A DNA stretch of 64,000 bases, taken from Paracoccus lutimaris (GTDB lineage: Bacteria; Pseudomonadota; Alphaproteobacteria; Rhodobacterales; Rhodobacteraceae). Below, piece by piece: positions 35,831 to 44,899 of the stretch (positions are counted from its first letter, which is position 1; the number at the start of each line of letters is the position of its first letter). The position numbers were made by a program, and so were the translations under genes. The stretch is from NCBI RefSeq assembly GCF_003337565.1, contig NZ_QPJL01000001.1, forward strand, positions 62,001 through 126,000, written 5' to 3'. Under the pieces are notes generated by a model. It saw only the letters and a program-made list of their open reading frames with translations. It searched no databases and was not told the DNA's origin.

Positions 35831-37018
35831 GTGGCCCTGAATAACGCACATAATGCACATAATGCGCATAATGCGCATAACGCACACAATGCGCATAACG
35901 CGCATAGCGCCGCCATCGAAGTCGATCAGGCGCTGATGTCGCAGGCGATCAACATCGCCCGCGAAGGGATCATCGATGCCACGCCGCCCAAGACGGACAA
36001 GCCTGACCGTAAGGATCTCAGCCCGGCCCAGCGGCTGCGGCGGATCGAGTATGATTTCGCCCAGTCGATCCTGCTGTCGGAAATGCTGGACAGCCTGATC
36101 GTGGTGCCTGCGCCCAAAGAAACGCCTTTGCCCGATGTCAAGCTGATGGCTCGCATCCCGTTCTGCAAAGAAAAGACAAGCTCTGAAAAGGAACTCGCCG
36201 AGGCGCAGGCCGGCGATGCCCCGGGCAAGGACGATAGCGCAGAGAACTGCTCCTTGTTGCTCAGGCTTACCCAGCCGACTGACGAAGATTTCGCCAGGGA
36301 ACTGAAGCTGATCCTGGGCTATGCCACGCTGCGCTCTGAACGGCTGCCCGAGATTACCGTTCAGACCACCGATATCGTTTCGTTCTTCAAGTCGATCCTG
36401 CCGATTCCCGCGCAGCGCGCGCGGATGGTGAATTACCTGATCGATCTGGCCATGAACCTGTCCACGGCCATCGTGCAGCGCATCAAGCTGGCCTTCGACG
36501 CCCCGCGCCCCGATGTGCTGAGCACGCAGGTCCAGCCCATGCTGCCCACCCCCTTGCATGCCAGCTATCCCAGCGGCCATGCCACGCAGGCCTTTGCGGT
36601 GGCGATGCTGCTGACAATCCTGACCCGCGAGGACAATACCAAGCCTGCCGAGGTCTCACCCGACAGCCAGCTGTTTCGGATGGCGGCGCGGATCGCGGTG
36701 AACCGGACCGTCGCCGGGGTGCATTTCCCCTCGGACAGCGCTTCCGGCGCGCTTCTTGGGATCACGCTGGCGCGCTGGATCGCGGTCAGGGCGGGCGCGA
36801 CCAGCCCCGATTGCCGCAGCATGGACTTTCATGCCGAGAAATGGGGCGACGGGGCGCCGGGCGGCACCCGCGACTTTTATCTGGCGCTGCTTTGCGAGGT
36901 GCTGAAAGGTCTCGATCCCTGCCTGACGATCAACCAACCCGTCACCGGCCCGGATTCTGTGCTGATCTCCGGCGTCTGGGAGATGGCCGCTGACGAATGG
37001 AGCAACAGATGGAGCTGA
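35831..37018 (+). CDS. PAP2 / vanadium-haloperoxidase-like protein
   Basis: A 395-residue protein with the three phosphate/vanadate-binding motifs of the PAP2 superfamily in order: KLAFDAPRP near 220, YPSGHATQAF near 245 and NRTVAGVHFPSDSASG near 290. There is no signal peptide and there are few membrane helices, which favours the soluble vanadium-haloperoxidase-like branch over membrane lipid phosphatases. The activity (halide oxidation or phosphatase) is not predictable. The N-terminus is seven tandem Asn-Ala-His units. The start is GTG with AGGGAGG 10 nt upstream. It overlaps the next small gene by 10 bp. Confidence 0.82.
   Translation: MALNNAHNAHNAHNAHNAHNAHNAHSAAIEVDQALMSQAINIAREGIIDATPPKTDKPDRKDLSPAQRLRRIEYDFAQSILLSEMLDSLIVVPAPKETPLPDVKLMARIPFCKEKTSSEKELAEAQAGDAPGKDDSAENCSLLLRLTQPTDEDFARELKLILGYATLRSERLPEITVQTTDIVSFFKSILPIPAQRARMVNYLIDLAMNLSTAIVQRIKLAFDAPRPDVLSTQVQPMLPTPLHASYPSGHATQAFAVAMLLTILTREDNTKPAEVSPDSQLFRMAARIAVNRTVAGVHFPSDSASGALLGITLARWIAVRAGATSPDCRSMDFHAEKWGDGAPGGTRDFYLALLCEVLKGLDPCLTINQPVTGPDSVLISGVWEMAADEWSNRWS
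35843..35905 (+). repeat. 9-bp tandem repeat encoding (NAH)7
   Basis: Seven 9-bp units of AAYGCRCAY follow the start codon of the PAP2-like gene and encode Asn-Ala-His seven times. The units differ at silent sites only, so the peptide has been kept while DNA drifted. Confidence 0.9.
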
Positions 37019-37257
37019 TCCCCACACCCCCCGAAAACGACGATGACGACAAGGACCACGGCAAGCAGGGCCTCGTCTGGGACCCAGCCGGGCCCAAGAC
37101 GAATGCCCGTCTTGGGCCGCATACACCCGCAGTCGTCGATTACCTGATGCATCCGCCGAAGGGCTATCCGGTGCCGGGCAGCGAGCATCCCAAGGGGCTT
37201 GCGGAAAGCCGGCGCAGGGCGTTCGAGAAACTCATCGATCTGGCGTTCCGGCCATGA
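37009..37257 (+). CDS. small acidic hypothetical protein
   Basis: An 82-residue protein of no family I recognise. The N-terminus is proline- and aspartate-rich (PTPPENDDDDKDHGKQ), and the C-terminal 30 residues look helical (LAESRRRAFEKLIDLAF). I chose the ATG at 37009 because GGAG lies 6 nt upstream; an ATG at 36997 would add four residues. It overlaps the PAP2-like gene by 10 bp and the subtilase start by 4 bp, so the three are translationally coupled. It might be an inhibitor, trans-acting propeptide or substrate of the subtilase; that is inference. Confidence 0.7.
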   Translation: MELIPTPPENDDDDKDHGKQGLVWDPAGPKTNARLGPHTPAVVDYLMHPPKGYPVPGSEHPKGLAESRRRAFEKLIDLAFRP

Positions 37258-39065
37258 TTGTTCAGAACACCATCGATGCCTTTGGCGATCTGGTCGGCGA
37301 CTATATCGATCATCTCGGCGATCTGGCGCCGAGAGATGTCGTGCTGGCGCGCGATCTCGGACCCAAGGACGGCCCGCTATCACCGCAGGCGTTCCCGCCA
37401 AATCCCAAGGCGACCTGCATCGTCGCCGTGATCGATCATACCATTCCCTTTGCGCATCACCTGCTCACTTGCGCATCGGGGCATAGCCGCGTCGCCGGGA
37501 TCTGGCTGCAGGGTGCGCCCACGGTCAGCCCCGCGCCGCATATCCCCTTCGGCCAGCATCTGACCGGCCAGCAGATCGACTATCTGCGCGGGCTGGATGG
37601 CGGCCCGGTCAGGCGTAGCCCCGAGGAACTCTATCGCTGGCTGGGGCTGATCGCACCGGCCAATGCCACCGGACGCTGGTTCATGCGCCAATACAGCCAT
37701 GGCGCTGCCGTGGCCGGAACCGCGGCTGGCTATGCGCCCGAAGACGCGCGCGGGCTGGCGCATCCGCTGATCGGGGTCAGCCTGCCCGATTGGGCGCTGG
37801 CCGACACCTCGGGGGCGGCGACGCCGCTGCTGATCCAGGCCGGCGTCACCTATATCATCGCTCAGGCGCGAAGCCTTTCCTGGCTGCTCTCGCACGGGGC
37901 GGGGCAGCCGAACAGGCGGCCGCTGGTCATCAATATCTCGCTGGGGATCACGGCCGGGCCGCGTGACGGCTCGTCGCTGATCGAGCGTTTGCAGGACAAG
38001 CTGTCGCGCAATCCTCCGACCGGGCTGGGGCCGGTGCATTTCGTGCTGTCAGCCGGCAACAGCCGGCAAGAGATGCTGAATGCCGTGCTGACCCCTCGAG
38101 CAAAGGCAGAGCCTGCGCCCGCGACTCCGCCGGACAAGCCAGCCGAGGTCATGGACGAGATCGGCTGGCAGTTGCTGCCCGACGACCGCACCCTCAGTTC
38201 GCTTGAAATCTGGAGCGCGCCGCACGCCCCCAAACAGGATGCCATCAGGATCATGCTGACCGCGCCGGATGGCCGCTCGGTGACCAGCAACTTCGCTCCG
38301 CCCGAGGCGGGCAAGGGCCAGATCGCCTATATCCGCGACGATCTGGGCTATGAGGTGGCGCGTCTCTACCTGCAGGGCTGGGGCGAGGAGGAAGATTCGG
38401 TGATGCGGCAGGTGCTGACCATCATCATGCCGCCCAGCGTCGTCTGGCTGCCCGATGTGACCACCGCCGTCGCCGGAAAATGGATGCTGCAACTGCTTTC
38501 CGCCCCGGCCGGCAGTTGCGACGTGGTGATCCAGCGCGACGACCGCGTGCCGGGATTTCCGCCTTCGGGGCGGCAGTCCTATCTGGTCGATCCCGGCTAT
38601 CAGATCTGGCTTCCGAACGGGCAATGGCCCGGCCCCGATCCGGTCCCGCCCAAGGCGATGATCCGGCGTGATGGCACCCTGAACGCCTATGCCTGGGGCA
38701 GTGAGCAGATCCGGTGCGGCGCGGCCCTGGGACCGTTCAGCGAAAATCCGACGCGCATCGCGCCCTATAGCTCGCTTTTGAAAGACGGCGCGGCGGGCGA
38801 TCTGGTCGCGACCGGCGATCGCGGCATGGCGCGGCGGGGCGTGCTGGCTTCGGGCATGACGCCCGCAGCGATGTCGCTGGTCAGCGGCACCAGCATTGCC
38901 ACGCCCCGGCTGACGCGCTGGCTGGCGGAAACGATGGCGTCCTTGGCAGAGGCTGAGCGACCCAAAACCCGTGACGAGGTCATCGCCCTGGCCCGCGCCG
39001 CGCGTTTCGGCTGGCCCGACCCGCCGCGCGTGGACCCGAAAATGCCCTGGGACATCGGCGAATAA
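37254..39065 (+). CDS. subtilisin-like serine protease (S8), no signal peptide
   Basis: A 603-residue protein with the full subtilase catalytic set: Asp61 in [11 protein letters not shown], His149 in [13 protein letters not shown], oxyanion Asn269 in LSAGNS and Ser547 in [11 protein letters not shown]. About 280 residues separate Asn269 and Ser547, far more than in plain subtilisins, and the insert (about 300-480) is beta-rich ([20 protein letters not shown]), recalling the jelly-roll insert of Csp-type subtilases. No signal peptide or membrane anchor is visible, so it should act in the cytoplasm. It is last of the PAP2-small-subtilase operon. Confidence 0.88.
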   Translation: MIVQNTIDAFGDLVGDYIDHLGDLAPRDVVLARDLGPKDGPLSPQAFPPNPKATCIVAVIDHTIPFAHHLLTCASGHSRVAGIWLQGAPTVSPAPHIPFGQHLTGQQIDYLRGLDGGPVRRSPEELYRWLGLIAPANATGRWFMRQYSHGAAVAGTAAGYAPEDARGLAHPLIGVSLPDWALADTSGAATPLLIQAGVTYIIAQARSLSWLLSHGAGQPNRRPLVINISLGITAGPRDGSSLIERLQDKLSRNPPTGLGPVHFVLSAGNSRQEMLNAVLTPRAKAEPAPATPPDKPAEVMDEIGWQLLPDDRTLSSLEIWSAPHAPKQDAIRIMLTAPDGRSVTSNFAPPEAGKGQIAYIRDDLGYEVARLYLQGWGEEEDSVMRQVLTIIMPPSVVWLPDVTTAVAGKWMLQLLSAPAGSCDVVIQRDDRVPGFPPSGRQSYLVDPGYQIWLPNGQWPGPDPVPPKAMIRRDGTLNAYAWGSEQIRCGAALGPFSENPTRIAPYSSLLKDGAAGDLVATGDRGMARRGVLASGMTPAAMSLVSGTSIATPRLTRWLAETMASLAEAERPKTRDEVIALARAARFGWPDPPRVDPKMPWDIGE

Positions 39066-39114
39066 CCTGCGCGGGCGCTGCGGATGATTGCCTGTCCGCC
39101 GCGCCTGCGCTATC

Positions 39115-39137
39115 GGGTCCCAAAGCAAAGGGGACCC
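39115..39137 (+). promoter_or_regulatory. hairpin over the purM ribosome-binding site
   Basis: GGGTCCC (39115-39121) and GGGACCC (39131-39137) are perfect complements around a 9-nt loop. The purM Shine-Dalgarno AAGGGG (39128-39133) straddles the loop and 3' arm, so folding would hide it. This may tune purM translation. Confidence 0.4.
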
Positions 39138-39142
39138 TTCAG

Positions 39143-40189
39143 ATGACCGAGCGCAATAGCGGCCTGTCCTACGCCAAGGCCGGAGTGGATATCGACGCGG
39201 GCAATGCGCTGGTCGAGCGCATCAAGCCCGCCGCCGCCGCGACCAAACGCCCCGGCGTGATGGATGGTCTGGGCGGCTTCGGCGCGCTGTTCGATCCGCG
39301 CGCGGCCGGCTATCAGGATCCGGTGCTGGTCGCCGCGACCGATGGCGTCGGCACCAAGCTGCGCATCGGCATCGACACCGGCGAGCTGGACGGGCTGGGC
39401 ATCGATCTGGTCGCCATGTGCGTGAACGACCTCGTCTGCCAAGGGGCGGAGCCGCTGTTCTTTCTCGACTATTTCGCCACCGGGAAACTCTCGGTCGATG
39501 AGGCCACGCGCGTCATCAACGGCATCGCCGAGGGCTGCCGCCGTTCCGGCTGCGCCCTGATCGGCGGCGAGACGGCGGAAATGCCCGGCATGTATGCCAA
39601 GGGCGATTTCGATCTTGCCGGCTTTGCCGTCGGCGCGATGGAGCGGGGCGCGGCCCTGCCGGCCGGCGTCAGCGATGGCGATGTGCTTCTGGGCCTCGCC
39701 TCGGACGGGGTGCATTCGAACGGTTTCTCGCTGGTGCGCAAGGTCGCCGAACATGCGGGCCTCGATTGGCATTCGCCCGCGCCCTTCGGCACCGGCACGC
39801 TGGGGCAGGCGCTGCTGGTCCCGACCCGGCTCTATGTCCAGCCGGTGCTGGCTGCGATCCGTGCGGGCGGCGTTCATGCCGCGGCCCATATCACCGGCGG
39901 CGGCATCACCGAGAACCTGCCGCGCGTGCTGCCCAAGGGGCTTGGCGCCCAGATCGACCTCGACAGCTACAGCCTGCCTGCGGTTTTCGACTGGCTGGCC
40001 GAGGCCGGCGGCATCTCGGAACCAGAGATGCTGAAAACCTTCAACTCGGGCATCGGCATGATCCTTTCGGTCGCGGCCGATCGCGCCACCGATCTCGAGG
40101 CGCTGCTGAAGGCGCAGGGCGAAACCGTCATCCGGCTTGGCCATGTGACCCCGGGCGAGGGCGTGCGCTATTCCGGCCGGCTGCGGTGA
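39143..40189 (+). CDS. purM: phosphoribosylformylglycinamidine cyclo-ligase
   Basis: PurM (AIR synthetase) closes the imidazole ring in purine synthesis, converting FGAM to AIR with ATP. The 348-residue product shows [17 protein letters not shown] at the start, [14 protein letters not shown] near 69, [18 protein letters not shown] near 93, [14 protein letters not shown] near 138 and [16 protein letters not shown] near 252. It is followed by purN with a 4-bp overlap, forming a two-gene purine operon. Confidence 0.97.
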   Translation: MTERNSGLSYAKAGVDIDAGNALVERIKPAAAATKRPGVMDGLGGFGALFDPRAAGYQDPVLVAATDGVGTKLRIGIDTGELDGLGIDLVAMCVNDLVCQGAEPLFFLDYFATGKLSVDEATRVINGIAEGCRRSGCALIGGETAEMPGMYAKGDFDLAGFAVGAMERGAALPAGVSDGDVLLGLASDGVHSNGFSLVRKVAEHAGLDWHSPAPFGTGTLGQALLVPTRLYVQPVLAAIRAGGVHAAAHITGGGITENLPRVLPKGLGAQIDLDSYSLPAVFDWLAEAGGISEPEMLKTFNSGIGMILSVAADRATDLEALLKAQGETVIRLGHVTPGEGVRYSGRLR

Positions 40190-40782
40190 AACGCGTCGCC
40201 ATCCTGATTTCGGGCGGCGGCTCGAACATGGTCAAGCTGGTCGAATCGATGACCGGCGACCACCCGGCGCGGGCGGTCATCGTCGGCTCGAACGATCCGC
40301 AGGCGGGCGGCCTTGCAAAAGCCGCCGCCATGGGCGTGCCGACCTTCGCTGTCGATCATCGCGCCTACAAGGGCGACCGCCCGGCCTTCGAGGCTGCATT
40401 GCTGGAACCACTGCTTGCGGCTGAGCCCGACATCCTCTGCCTTGCCGGCTTCATGCGCATCCTGACCCCGGATTTCGTGCAAAGGTTTGAAGGCCGGATG
40501 CTCAATATCCACCCCTCGCTCCTGCCGAAATATCCCGGCCTGCACACCCATCAGCGCGCGCTCGACGCGGGCGATGCCGAGGCTGGCGCCTCGGTCCATC
40601 TCGTCACCCCCGAACTCGATGCCGGCCCGATCCTCGGACAGGCCCGCGTTCCGGTGCTGCCGGGCGACAGTGCCGAAACCCTTGCCGCCCGGGTCCTGAC
40701 GCAGGAACATCGCCTTTACCCGCAGGTCCTGCGCCGTTTCGCCCAAGGCGACCTGACGCCGATCACCCTCACCGCTGCATGA
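40186..40782 (+). CDS. purN: phosphoribosylglycinamide formyltransferase
   Basis: PurN transfers a formyl group from 10-formyltetrahydrofolate to GAR, the third step of purine synthesis. The 198-residue product shows [17 protein letters not shown] at the start, [13 protein letters not shown] near 83, and the catalytic Asn, His and Asp in [18 protein letters not shown] and [17 protein letters not shown]. The start is a GTG overlapping the purM stop (GTGA), and a good terminator follows the stop codon. Confidence 0.96.
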   Translation: MKRVAILISGGGSNMVKLVESMTGDHPARAVIVGSNDPQAGGLAKAAAMGVPTFAVDHRAYKGDRPAFEAALLEPLLAAEPDILCLAGFMRILTPDFVQRFEGRMLNIHPSLLPKYPGLHTHQRALDAGDAEAGASVHLVTPELDAGPILGQARVPVLPGDSAETLAARVLTQEHRLYPQVLRRFAQGDLTPITLTAA

Positions 40783-40815
40783 AAAAAGGGGCCAACGCGG
40801 CCCCTTCTTCTTTCA
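40783..40815 (+). terminator. purMN terminator
   Basis: AAGGGGCC (40786-40793) pairs with GGCCCCTT (40799-40806) around AACGC, followed by CTTCTTTC. The hairpin is preceded by an A-run, so it could work in both directions. Confidence 0.8.
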
Positions 40816-40851
40816 TGCCAAAATATCCCGGGGTGTGGGGCAGAGCCCCAC
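40807..40851 (-). terminator. liv operon terminator with dispersed element, copy C
   Basis: GTGGGGC (40835-40841) and GCCCCAC (40845-40851) form a perfect stem with a 3-nt loop. On the minus strand it is followed by CCGGGATATTTTGG and then CATGAAAGAAG, the repeated tail motif. Position and T-rich tail suit termination after livM. Confidence 0.7.
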
Positions 40852-40867
40852 GAACCTGTCCCGAAAC

Positions 40868-42208
40868 CTATTTCTCCGGCACCAGCCCGCGCGGCGCAAA
40901 GCGCAAGACCAGCAGCAAGACCACCCCCAGCGCGATAAAGCGCATATGCGGTGCGCTGCCCAGAAGATGCTCGCGCAATCCCCCCTCGGGCAGGGGCGCG
41001 GTGATCAGGCGCATGAATTCCGGGCCCCAGACCTCGGCCTTGATCCACAGGAACCAGATCAGGATCGCCCCCAGCGCCGCCCCCCAGTTATTGCCCGAGC
41101 CGCCGACGATCACCATCACCCAGATCAGGAAGGTATAGCGCAGCGGGTTGAAGCTGTTCGGGGAGAGCAGCCCGTCCAGCGTCGCCATCATCGCCCCGCC
41201 CAGACCGATCACGGCGCTGCCGATGATGAAGATCTGCAGATGGCGGCGGGTCACGTTCTTGCCCATGGCCTCGGCGGCGGTCTCATTGTCGCGGATCGCG
41301 CGCATCATCCGGCCCCAGGGCGATTTCAACGCCAGCTCCGCCAGCAGGATCAAGAGCAGCAGCACAAAGCTGAACAGCCCCGCGTAAAGCAGCTTGACCC
41401 AGATCGCCGAGGCGGTGGCCGGATCCATCCCCCATTCGGCGGCCTTGGCGACAAAGCCGGTATCGCCCTGCAGGTCCAGTTCATAGGGAACCGGCCGCGG
41501 CAGGCCCGAGACGTTCTTGACGCCGCGCGACAGCCATTCCTCGTTGCGCATGACCGCGACGATGATTTCGCCGATCCCCAGCGTCGCGATCGCCAGATAG
41601 TCCGAGCGCAACCCCAGTGCGACCTTGCCGATACCCCAGGCGGCGGCGGCGGCGAAAAGCGCCCCCACCGGCCAGGACAGCAGCACCGGCCAGCCCAGAC
41701 CGCCGATATTGCCGGCCGAGGCCGCGTTATTGGCCTCGATGGCGATGACGGCGGGATCGAACAGATAGCGGTAAAGCACGAAGCCCAGCACCAGAGTGCC
41801 GATCAGCGCCGGAACCCTGACGATGCCGGAAAGCCGGCGCCAGACCTGCGCAGACAGCGCCAGCGTGCCCAGACCGACGACCAGCGCCAGCGCCACCCGG
41901 GGAATCCCGGCCGCCCAGGCCCCCTCGACCGGCGCGCTCGAGATCAGCACTGGGGCCAGTCCACCCAGGGCCAGAAAGCCCACGACGCCAGCGTTGAAGA
42001 GGCCCGCATAGCCCCATTGCATGTTCACGCCCAGGGCCATGACGGCCGAGATCAGCCCCATGTTCAGGATGCTCAGCGCCGTGTTCCAGCTGCCCGAGAA
42101 CATGGCGTTGCGAAAGGTTCCTTCGGCAAAGAACAGCGCCGCGAGGATCAGGAACATGATCGGGGCGCGCCAGGGGCTCGTCGCGTCGGCTTGACGGGTA
42201 TTCGACAT
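40868..42208 (-). CDS. livM: branched-chain amino acid ABC transporter permease LivM
   Basis: The second membrane permease of a LivFGHMK-type importer. The 446-residue protein has about ten hydrophobic helices and the EAA-type loop that docks on the ATPases near SPWGRMMRAIRDNETAAEAMGKNV. It is longer than E. coli LivM owing to N-terminal and mid-protein extensions (the WRRLSGIVRVPALIGTLVLG region). It is last in livKGFHM, 12 bp after livH. Substrate range in this family covers branched-chain amino acids, amides and urea; sequence alone does not settle it. Confidence 0.9.
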   Translation of the reverse strand: MSNTRQADATSPWRAPIMFLILAALFFAEGTFRNAMFSGSWNTALSILNMGLISAVMALGVNMQWGYAGLFNAGVVGFLALGGLAPVLISSAPVEGAWAAGIPRVALALVVGLGTLALSAQVWRRLSGIVRVPALIGTLVLGFVLYRYLFDPAVIAIEANNAASAGNIGGLGWPVLLSWPVGALFAAAAAWGIGKVALGLRSDYLAIATLGIGEIIVAVMRNEEWLSRGVKNVSGLPRPVPYELDLQGDTGFVAKAAEWGMDPATASAIWVKLLYAGLFSFVLLLLILLAELALKSPWGRMMRAIRDNETAAEAMGKNVTRRHLQIFIIGSAVIGLGGAMMATLDGLLSPNSFNPLRYTFLIWVMVIVGGSGNNWGAALGAILIWFLWIKAEVWGPEFMRLITAPLPEGGLREHLLGSAPHMRFIALGVVLLLVLRFAPRGLVPEK

Positions 42209-42220
42209 GGTTCAGCCCCC

Positions 42221-43228
42221 TCAGACGGATTTGCCGCGGAACAGGCCGGTCGGCCGGAACAGCAGGACCACGATCAGGATGACGAAGCTGACCGCAAATT
42301 TATATTCGGTGGACAGCAGCTGCAGCAGCCCATCCGGCTCGAAGCCCAGATAGTTTGCGACCTTTTTCCAGGGATAGGTGATCGCGACCTCGGAAAAGGC
42401 GACGATGAAGCCGCCGGCGACCGCACCCAACGGATTGCCAAGCCCGCCGACGATGGCGGCGGCAAAGATCGGCAGCAGGATCTGGAAATAGTTGAACGCC
42501 TTGAAGCTTTTATCCAGACCGTAAAGCGTGCCCGCCGTCACCGCCAGCGCGGTCGCGATGATCCAGGTCAGGCGCACGACGCGCTCGGGGTCGATCCCGG
42601 ACAAAAGCGCCAGATCCTCGTTGTCGGAATAGGCGCGCATCGCCTTGCCCTCGCGCGAGCGGTTCAGGAACCGGAACAGCGCCCAGCAGCACAGCGCCGT
42701 CACGATCAGCGTCAGCGCCTGGCTGACGCGCAGCGAAAGCCCCTCGGTCAGCCCGGTCCAGGCCTTGAACTCCTGCACCGAGAACAGGAAGCGCGCACCG
42801 TCGTCAAAGCGCACCTCGTTGACGCCGATCCCGGGCAGCATCCGGGTCAGCCCGTTCATGACGAACATGACGCCCACCGAGGCCATGACCAGAATGATCG
42901 GCTCGGAGCGTTTCTTGCGGTAGAAGCGATAGACCACCCGGTCCGTGCCCAGCACGAAGATCGAGGTCAGCGCGATGCCGAAGGGCAGCGCCAGAAGCGC
43001 GGTCGGCAGCGGTCCAAGGCTGATGCCCATGGCCTGCAGCCCCCAGGTCACCAGAATGACCATCGCGGTGCCAAAGGCCATGGTGTCGCCATGGGCAAAG
43101 TTCGAGAATCGCAGGATGCCATAGATCAGCGTCACCCCCAGCGCGCCAAGCGCGAGCTGCGCGCCATAAGCGGCGGCGGGGACCACGACAAAGTTCAGCA
43201 ACAACACGATGGCGTTCAGAATATCCAT
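42221..43228 (-). CDS. livH: branched-chain amino acid ABC transporter permease LivH
   Basis: The first membrane permease of the importer. The 335-residue protein has about eight helices; ALGVTLIYGILRFSNFAHGD at 29-48 is characteristic of LivH, and the ATPase-docking loop is NRSREGKAMRAYSDNEDLALLSGID. IVGGLGNPLGAVAGGF is the late family motif. The ATG at 43228 lies 1 bp after the livF stop, and livM follows after 12 bp. Confidence 0.92.
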   Translation of the reverse strand: MDILNAIVLLLNFVVVPAAAYGAQLALGALGVTLIYGILRFSNFAHGDTMAFGTAMVILVTWGLQAMGISLGPLPTALLALPFGIALTSIFVLGTDRVVYRFYRKKRSEPIILVMASVGVMFVMNGLTRMLPGIGVNEVRFDDGARFLFSVQEFKAWTGLTEGLSLRVSQALTLIVTALCCWALFRFLNRSREGKAMRAYSDNEDLALLSGIDPERVVRLTWIIATALAVTAGTLYGLDKSFKAFNYFQILLPIFAAAIVGGLGNPLGAVAGGFIVAFSEVAITYPWKKVANYLGFEPDGLLQLLSTEYKFAVSFVILIVVLLFRPTGLFRGKSV

Positions 43229-43229
43229 C

Positions 43230-43955
43230 TCAGCCCCCCAGGAAGGTGCGGCGGACCTCGGGATCGGCAAGCAGGGCCGGGCCGGTGTCGGTGTAAGCGT
43301 TGGCGCCCTGCACGAGCACATAGCCGATATCGGCGATCTCAAGCGCCTGACGGGCATTCTGTTCGACCATCAGGATCGAGATTCCGGTGCGGGCCACCTC
43401 GATGATGCGGTCAAACAGCTCATCCATGACGATGGGGCTGACGCCGGCGGTCGGCTCGTCCAGCATCAACAGGCTGGGCCGGGTCATCAGCGCGCGTCCG
43501 ACGGCGACCTGCTGGCGCTGGCCGCCCGACAGCTCGCCCGCGTTCTGGCGGCGCTTGTCGGCGACGGCGGGGAACAGGTGATAGACCTGCTCCATGGTGG
43601 CGCGGCAATCGTCGGTGCGGATGAAGGCACCCATTTCAAGGTTCTCCTCGACCGTCATGGTCGGGAAGATGTTGTGGGTCTGGGGAACAAAGCCCATGCC
43701 CTTGTGAACACGCTCCTGCGGGGTCAGGGCGGTGATGTCCTGTCCGTCCAGCAGAACGGCGCCCTCGCGCAGGTTCAGCATGCCGAAGACGGCCTTCATG
43801 GCGGTGGACTTGCCGGCGCCGTTCGGGCCGACGATCACCGCGATCTGGCCCTTTTCAACGGTCAGCGTGCAGCCGTTCAGGATATCGGCCTTGCCATAGC
43901 CGCCGCGCATGTCGGTGGCGGACAGGAATGGCCGTTCGGTCGATGTCTGGGCCAT
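43230..43955 (-). CDS. livF: branched-chain amino acid ABC transporter ATPase LivF
   Basis: One of two ATPases powering the importer. The 241-residue protein has Walker A VGPNGAGKST near 43, the Q-loop in FVPQTHNIFPTMTV, signature ELSGGQRQQVAVGRAL near 141 and Walker B LLMLDEPTAGVSP. The ATG at 43955 overlaps the livG stop (ATGA). Confidence 0.94.
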   Translation of the reverse strand: MAQTSTERPFLSATDMRGGYGKADILNGCTLTVEKGQIAVIVGPNGAGKSTAMKAVFGMLNLREGAVLLDGQDITALTPQERVHKGMGFVPQTHNIFPTMTVEENLEMGAFIRTDDCRATMEQVYHLFPAVADKRRQNAGELSGGQRQQVAVGRALMTRPSLLMLDEPTAGVSPIVMDELFDRIIEVARTGISILMVEQNARQALEIADIGYVLVQGANAYTDTGPALLADPEVRRTFLGG

Positions 43956-44833
43956 CACAGATCCCCCGCAGGCTTGCCGTCGCCACCCTGACCGGCCTCG
44001 GCGCCAAGACCGGGCTGGGCGCCATGGCTTTCGTGAAAGGCGGATTCCTCGGCGATCTCGGCGGCGACCTTGTTTTTCAGGCCGGTGCCCAGATAGGCCT
44101 CGATCACGGCCTCGTTCTTCATGATGCTGTCGGCGCTGCCCTGGGCCAGCACATTGCCGGCGGCCATGACGATCACCGGATCGCACAGGCGGCCGATGAA
44201 ATCCATGTCATGCTCGATCACGCAGAAGGTATAGCCGCGTTCCTTGTTCAGCCGGGTGATGGCATCGCCGATCGTGCCCAGAAGCGTGCGGTTCACGCCG
44301 GCGCCGACCTCGTCCAGAAACACGATCCGGGCGTCGACCATCATCGTACGGCCCAGCTCCAGCAGCTTTTTCTGCCCGCCCGAGAGGTTCCCGGCCTTTT
44401 CGTCGGCGACATGGGAAATGGTCAGAAACTCAAGCACTTCGTCGGCTTTCTTGCGAAGCGCGCGTTCCTCTTCGCGGATGCGGCCACGGTGCAGCCAGGT
44501 ATTGACCAGCGTCTCGCCGGTCTGGGCGGCGGGCACCATCATCAGGTTCTCGCGCACCGTCATCGAGGAAAACTCATGCGCAAGCTGGAAGGTGCGCAAA
44601 AGTCCCTTGTGGAACAGCTCATGCGGCGCAAGCCCGGTGATATCCTCGCCCGCCATGGTGACGCGCCCCGAGGTGGGTTTCAAAACCCCGGCGATCACGT
44701 TGAAAAGCGTGGATTTTCCGGCCCCGTTCGGGCCGATCAGCCCGGTGATCGAGCCGGTTTCGATGGTCAGGCTGGCGCCGTCCACGGCGCGAAAGCCCCC
44801 GAAATGCTTATGCAGGTCATGGACCTGGATCAT
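43955..44833 (-). CDS. livG: branched-chain amino acid ABC transporter ATPase LivG
   Basis: The partner ATPase of LivF. It has Walker A IGPNGAGKST near 33, signature NLSGGQKKLLELGRTMM near 147 and Walker B IVFLDEVGAGVN, where the usual Pro after Asp-Glu is Val. The C-terminus has a 35-residue Gly/Glu/Ala-rich tail (from KVAAEIAEESAF). I prefer the ATG at 44833 (MIQVHDLHKHFGGF; GGGGAG upstream) giving 292 residues; an ATG at 44860 adds nine. Confidence 0.92.
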   Translation of the reverse strand: MIQVHDLHKHFGGFRAVDGASLTIETGSITGLIGPNGAGKSTLFNVIAGVLKPTSGRVTMAGEDITGLAPHELFHKGLLRTFQLAHEFSSMTVRENLMMVPAAQTGETLVNTWLHRGRIREEERALRKKADEVLEFLTISHVADEKAGNLSGGQKKLLELGRTMMVDARIVFLDEVGAGVNRTLLGTIGDAITRLNKERGYTFCVIEHDMDFIGRLCDPVIVMAAGNVLAQGSADSIMKNEAVIEAYLGTGLKNKVAAEIAEESAFHESHGAQPGLGAEAGQGGDGKPAGDL

Positions 44834-44899
44834 GTCGCTCCCCACCTTCACGCGTTGCATGAAGAATACCCATTACGGGACTGTTTTATATTGCAGAAA

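Noticed and set aside
35843..35905. Short regular repeats as a CRISPR-like array
   Set aside because: The 9-bp units are contiguous, without spacers, in frame with the coding sequence and keep Asn-Ala-His, so they are a coding repeat.
31436..39142. The accessory island as a prophage, transposon or integrative element
   Set aside because: No integrase, transposase, tRNA attachment site or flanking direct repeat was found by eye, so only an accessory block is claimed.
40835..43405. Very long open frame on the plus strand opposite the liv genes
   Set aside because: It is antisense to livH and livM, which have clear family motifs and membrane helices. Its product is rich in Gln, Arg and Gly, as expected from GC-rich antisense frames.
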